The translations under genes were made by a program, and so were the position numbers. A stretch of 64,000 bases of DNA from Streptomyces tateyamensis (GTDB lineage: Bacteria > Actinomycetota > Actinomycetes > Streptomycetales > Streptomycetaceae), in NCBI RefSeq assembly GCF_003205575.1, contig NZ_PYBW01000005.1, positions 1 to 64,000 on the forward strand. Direction: 5' to 3'. The notes under the pieces were generated by a model. It had not been told where the DNA came from. It worked only from the letters and a program-made list of their open reading frames with translations, and searched no databases. This document shows positions 61,081-64,000 of this stretch, one piece after another. Each line of letters starts with the position of its first letter. Positions within the stretch are counted from its first letter, which is position 1.

Positions 61081-62004
61081 TCACACCGTCAGGACGATCT
61101 TGCCCTGTGTGTGGCCCTGCTCGAGCTGCTGGTGCGCCTTGGCCGCCTGGGCCAGCGGGAAGACCGCGTCGATGTACGGGCGCAGCAGACCCTGGTCGAC
61201 CAGTGCCGCCAGCTCGGCCAGCCCGGCGCCGTCCGGCTCGACCGAGATCCCGACGAAGCGCCGCCCGGCCGCCGCCACCTCGGCGGCGAGCTCCTGGTCG
61301 CGGTGCTCCAGCAGGCTCACCAGCGCGCCGCCGGGGCGCAGCACCCGCAGCGAGCGCGCACCCTCGGCGTTGGAGTCCAGCACCACGTCCACGTCGCTCA
61401 GCACGGTCGAGAAGTCCACGGTGCGCGAGTCGACCAGCTCGTCGGCGCCCAGCTCGCGCAGGAAGTCGTGGCGGGCCGCACTGGCCAGCGCGATCACGTG
61501 GGCCCCGCGCGCCTTGGCGATCTGCACCGCGAAGTGGCCCACCCCGCCGGCCGCGCGGTGGATCACCACCCGGTCGCCGGCCTTGATGCCCGCGCCGAGC
61601 ACCAGCCCCTGCCAGGCGGTCAGCGCGGCCAGCGGGAGGGCAGCGGCGTGCACGTGGTCCACGCCGGCCGGCTTGGCGGCCAGCTGGTCGGCGGGCGCCA
61701 GCACGTACTCGCTGTAACCGGCCGCCTGCGCCGGGAAGTGCGGCATCCCGTACACCTCGTCGCCCACCGCGAACGCCGCCCCGGGGCCGGCCTCCTCGAC
61801 CACTCCGGAGATGTCCCAGCCGAGCGCGAACGGCGGCTCGCCCAGCAGCGGGAGCAGCCCGGACCGCACGGCCGCGTCCACGGGGTTCACCGCGCTCGCG
61901 TGCACCCGCACCAGCACCTCCCCCGCGCCGGCCTGCGGCCGCTCGACCTCCATAAGCTCCAGCACCTCGGGGCCGCCGAAGGACTTCTGCACCACGGTAC
62001 GCAT
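61081..62004 (-). CDS. Zinc-independent MDR oxidoreductase (quinone oxidoreductase-like)
   Basis: 307 aa. QOR-type medium-chain reductase: SAVNPVDAAVRSGLLP, WDISGVVEEAGPG, NADPH motif HRAAGGVGHFAVQIAKARGA. No zinc cysteines. Reduces enones or quinones with NADPH; substrate unknown. Adjacent AraC gene on the same strand. Confidence 0.9.
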   Translation of the reverse strand: MRTVVQKSFGGPEVLELMEVERPQAGAGEVLVRVHASAVNPVDAAVRSGLLPLLGEPPFALGWDISGVVEEAGPGAAFAVGDEVYGMPHFPAQAAGYSEYVLAPADQLAAKPAGVDHVHAAALPLAALTAWQGLVLGAGIKAGDRVVIHRAAGGVGHFAVQIAKARGAHVIALASAARHDFLRELGADELVDSRTVDFSTVLSDVDVVLDSNAEGARSLRVLRPGGALVSLLEHRDQELAAEVAAAGRRFVGISVEPDGAGLAELAALVDQGLLRPYIDAVFPLAQAAKAHQQLEQGHTQGKIVLTV

Positions 62005-62191
62005 GATCTCTCCTCGTTGATCGAGCCCTGCTCGACCTGCTCGTTCTGCCCGACCCGGCGTCGAACGAGATCAACGTTAGGGATGCCGACTGAGACGCTG
62101 AATGGCCGATGATCCACCATGGATGTCCGAGCGTCTACGCGCCCTGGACGGCCGGCCATGTCAGCCACTGTCCGTTCTGCCCCGCTACTAC

Positions 62192-62207
62192 CCTGGACTA
62201 GACCAAT
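62192..62207. promoter_or_regulatory. Candidate DasR (dre-like) site
   Basis: CCTGGACTAGACCAAT matches the dre consensus ACTGGTCTAGACCAGT at 13 of 16 bases. DasR controls chitin and N-acetylglucosamine use. It lies about 95 bp before the small gene at 62301. The match could be by chance. Confidence 0.3.
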
Positions 62208-62300
62208 TCCAGCGACTATGGTGCTTCGAGGGCCCCCGGTCGGCCGGCCCGCGAGAACCAGGGCCGGCCAACGCACAACCAGCTGCCCCAGGAGCGCGCA

Positions 62301-62603
62301 ATGGCTCTTGCTGTTCCCCCCACCTCGGCCGACTCCGACGCGGACCACCGCACCGTTCACCGCCCCGTCCCGCCCCCGCGCTCCTGCCGCGCCGGCGACC
62401 TGGGCCTGCCGCTCTGGCTGGTCACCATGCCGACCAGGCTCACCACCGGGGCGCACGGCACCCAGACCTTCGCCGTCCGCGCCCTCACCATCCCGGACGC
62501 CATCGCCACGGCCACCGCCCTCGCGCACAGCCATCAGGCCGCCACGCGCCGTCGGGGCGCCGAGATCGACCCCCTGGGCGCTTGCGCTGCGCCGTTCCAC
62601 TGA
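62301..62603 (+). CDS. Hypothetical protein, 100 aa
   Basis: ATG 62301 has AGGAG 6 nt upstream. Soluble, with a Pro-rich N-terminus and the segment RAGDLGLPLWLVTMPTRL. ALAHSHQAATRRRGAEID near the C-terminus is helical. No family recognised. Codon bias is consistent with coding. Confidence 0.6.
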   Translation: MALAVPPTSADSDADHRTVHRPVPPPRSCRAGDLGLPLWLVTMPTRLTTGAHGTQTFAVRALTIPDAIATATALAHSHQAATRRRGAEIDPLGACAAPFH

Positions 62604-62676
62604 GTAGCGGGTGATCGAGCACGGTGCGCGGGTTCCGGCCGGCCGTGCCCTGAGGTAGGCGCGCGTACCGCGGCCG

Positions 62677-62797
62677 CCGGACGCTGCCCCGCGACACCCC
62701 GTACCGAATGCGGGAGTTCGCACTGGTGGACCACAGCGGGAACGTGCTGCGGCGAGGCATCCTGCTCGCTCGCCGCGCATGCGGATCCCCAATGTGA
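62677..62797 (+). pseudogene. C-terminal remnant of a glyoxalase/bleomycin-resistance-type gene
   Basis: The frame through 62708 reads LPRDTPYRMREFALVDHSGN, then VLRRG, the conserved end of VOC-fold proteins (MREFAL.D..GN.LR.G). No upstream domain is found in any frame. A leftover of a deleted gene. Confidence 0.5.
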
Positions 62798-62881
62798 CCG
62801 ACATTAGAGCAGCGCGCTACCCCTGCGCCGCCAATCCCCTCGATCCAGTGAAGATGCGCATGCCAGGAATGCCGTTCGGGC

Positions 62882-63304
62882 ATGCTGGGCCTCGTGACCA
62901 AGACTCAGACCGCGCCGGCGCAGCCCGTCGGCAGCACGCTCCCCGCACCAGCGGACCAGCGCGCCTTCGCCGCACCACCACGCATCGTCAACGACCTTGC
63001 CCGCGACCTGGCCGGCGCCGCCGCGGCCGCCCGCGCGATGCAGCCCGGCGCGGGCGATGTCACTGTCTCCGCCTACACCGCCGTGGTCTGCACCGGCGCC
63101 ACCGTCCGGGACGCCCTGCTGGAGGCCGCCCGCTGGTGCCACGAGGCGCCCGCCGCCGAGGTGCACGCCAGCAGCCTGGCCCGGGTCCCGGGGCACCGCG
63201 AAGACCTCTGGGAGTACACCGTCACCCTCACCGTCTCCTTCCCCGACGAAACCGGCGTCCCCACCGGCCAGTCCCACCACAGCTCCCGCCTCCGCCCGGC
63301 CTGA
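62882..63304 (+). CDS. Hypothetical protein, 140 aa
   Basis: ATG 62882 or GTG 62894. N-terminal Pro/Ala-rich 30 residues, then a helix NDLARDLAGAAAAARAM and a beta-rich end with EYTVTLTVSFPDETGVP. One Cys pair (VVCTG, ARWCH). No family recognised. Next to decayed mobile sequences. Confidence 0.6.
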   Translation: MLGLVTKTQTAPAQPVGSTLPAPADQRAFAAPPRIVNDLARDLAGAAAAARAMQPGAGDVTVSAYTAVVCTGATVRDALLEAARWCHEAPAAEVHASSLARVPGHREDLWEYTVTLTVSFPDETGVPTGQSHHSSRLRPA

Positions 63305-63660
63305 GCGACTGGCATATGCAGAAACGGTTCAGCAGCCGCCTCGGCTGCCGACCGGACCGCCCCGGTCGCCTCGCGTTCGACGCCCGGCAGGCCCAGCAGC
63401 ACCTCGTCGCCCCGGACACAACTCGCAGCCGTGAAAACCGAGTCGAGTTCACACCCTGCCGACAAGGCCCCGCGACAGGATCCGCCCCGCCCCAGCCCCC
63501 ACCACGCGACCTGACCGACTGCATCACCCAGCCCCCTGACCGACTCGACGCCGACCGCCCCGAGCCCCTCGCGGAGCTCCCTCCCGGCCCACCGTCCGGG
63601 CCGCGTCCATACCGTCGGACACGTCCGGGTTGTCGCCGAATCAGCTCCCCGCCGTGCGCA
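63305..63660. other. 356-bp stretch without a confident gene
   Basis: One plus frame is open (it continues into the transposase remnant) but its sequence is Pro/Arg-rich with no recognisable domain and looks noncoding. Confidence 0.4.
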
Positions 63661-63843
63661 TCAGGGCGCGGGCTGCGGTCACCTGCCCTGGCGGTGAAGT
63701 TCAACGCCCTGCTCACCAACCGCCAGATCTTCCACAGCACCCTGGACATCGCCCAGGTGGTGCGCGAGGACCCCGGCCGGCCCATCACCGTCACTCCCCT
63801 GGACTGGCGCCGCCGCCTCGTCGGCCAGGGCCGGCCTGTGTGA
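63661..63843 (+). pseudogene. Fragment of a Tn3-type transposase
   Basis: The frame RSPALAVKFNALLTNRQIFH followed by STLDIAQVVRE resembles the C-terminal region of Tn3-family TnpA. It then departs into DPGRPITVTPLDW and stops at 63843. No terminal inverted repeat or rest of the transposase is in the window. Confidence 0.45.
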
Positions 63844-63904
63844 TGTCGCCGTTGCCGCGCTGACCGCGTCTGGCACCGGTTTCGTGGCGGTGGACGCCTC
63901 CCGG

Positions 63905-64000
63905 TCAGCCGGCTACGTGGGCTGTGTTGTCGACCCACTGCTGAGCGAGGTCGGTGTCGCCGTCGACGCTGACCCCGGCGGCGACGCGGTCGGTGAGAGG
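63905..64000 (-). CDS. C-terminal end of a possible minus-strand gene (partial)
   Basis: The minus frame is open from the window edge for 31 codons (…LTDRVAAGVSVDGDTDLAQQWV…) to TGA at 63905-63907. Composition is protein-like but too short to assign. Confidence 0.35.
   Translation of the reverse strand, partial: PLTDRVAAGVSVDGDTDLAQQWVDNTAHVAG

Overview
The window looks like chromosomal DNA of a Streptomycetaceae actinomycete (Streptomyces or Kitasatospora type). GC content is very high, GTG starts are frequent, and genes are often coupled through ATGA or GTGA overlaps. The gene content fits: a complete desABCD hydroxamate siderophore locus with DmdR/IdeR-type iron boxes, a class F sortase, a homogentisate pathway, a B12 riboswitch on a Ni/Co transporter, KatG with a Fur-family regulator, an M9 collagenase, and many lone regulators. 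I see no rRNA genes, no intact tRNA and no CRISPR array.

Layout. 1-3990: a MerR-methyltransferase fusion regulator, a hypothetical gene, a tRNA 3' fragment, and a LysR regulator divergent from a medium-chain dehydrogenase. 4099-7036: a rifampin phosphotransferase gene preceded by a palindrome resembling the rifamycin-associated element and followed by a strong hairpin. 7131-8463: a secreted protein with a sorting-signal-like tail overlapping a class F sortase. 9100-19830: siderophore synthesis (desABCD), a siderophore-interacting reductase, and ferric-siderophore ABC uptake, with two iron boxes and a truncated penicillin acylase remnant. 19878-28149: an aromatic amino acid catabolism island with CoA-transferase, IclR regulator, HPPD, homogentisate dioxygenase, an unidentified protein, fumarylacetoacetase and a Glu/Leu/Phe/Val-type dehydrogenase; no recognisable maleylacetoacetate isomerase is present.

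28441-46917: small secreted proteins, a methionine aminopeptidase and an XRE regulator sharing a palindromic operator, a GntR-ABC exporter operon with a perfect inverted repeat at its start codon, a DUF3050-like protein, an acyltransferase with an SGNH tail, a giant HEAT-like protein, a collagenase, an SMI1/KNR4 protein, a patatin, a lone PII protein and an orphan substrate-binding lipoprotein. 47529-49910: three adjacent genes (NCS1 permease, TetR, amidohydrolase) all damaged by internal or junctional deletions. 50041-55417: a small membrane protein, a second orphan binding lipoprotein, katG with a divergent Fur regulator, and pirin. 55552-62004: a large multispanning membrane protein, the Ni/Co transporter with B12 riboswitch and ArsR regulator, an AraC regulator and a quinone-oxidoreductase-like enzyme. 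62005-64000: small hypothetical genes and decayed fragments of a glyoxalase-like gene and a Tn3-type transposase.

The most coherent systems are iron acquisition (9100-19747), tyrosine/homogentisate degradation (19878-28149) and doubly controlled Ni/Co uptake (58213-60050). The strongest leads for new biology are the uncharacterised 282-residue protein in the slot of the missing isomerase, the sortase substrate pair with a non-LPXTG tail, and the layered metal/B12 control region.
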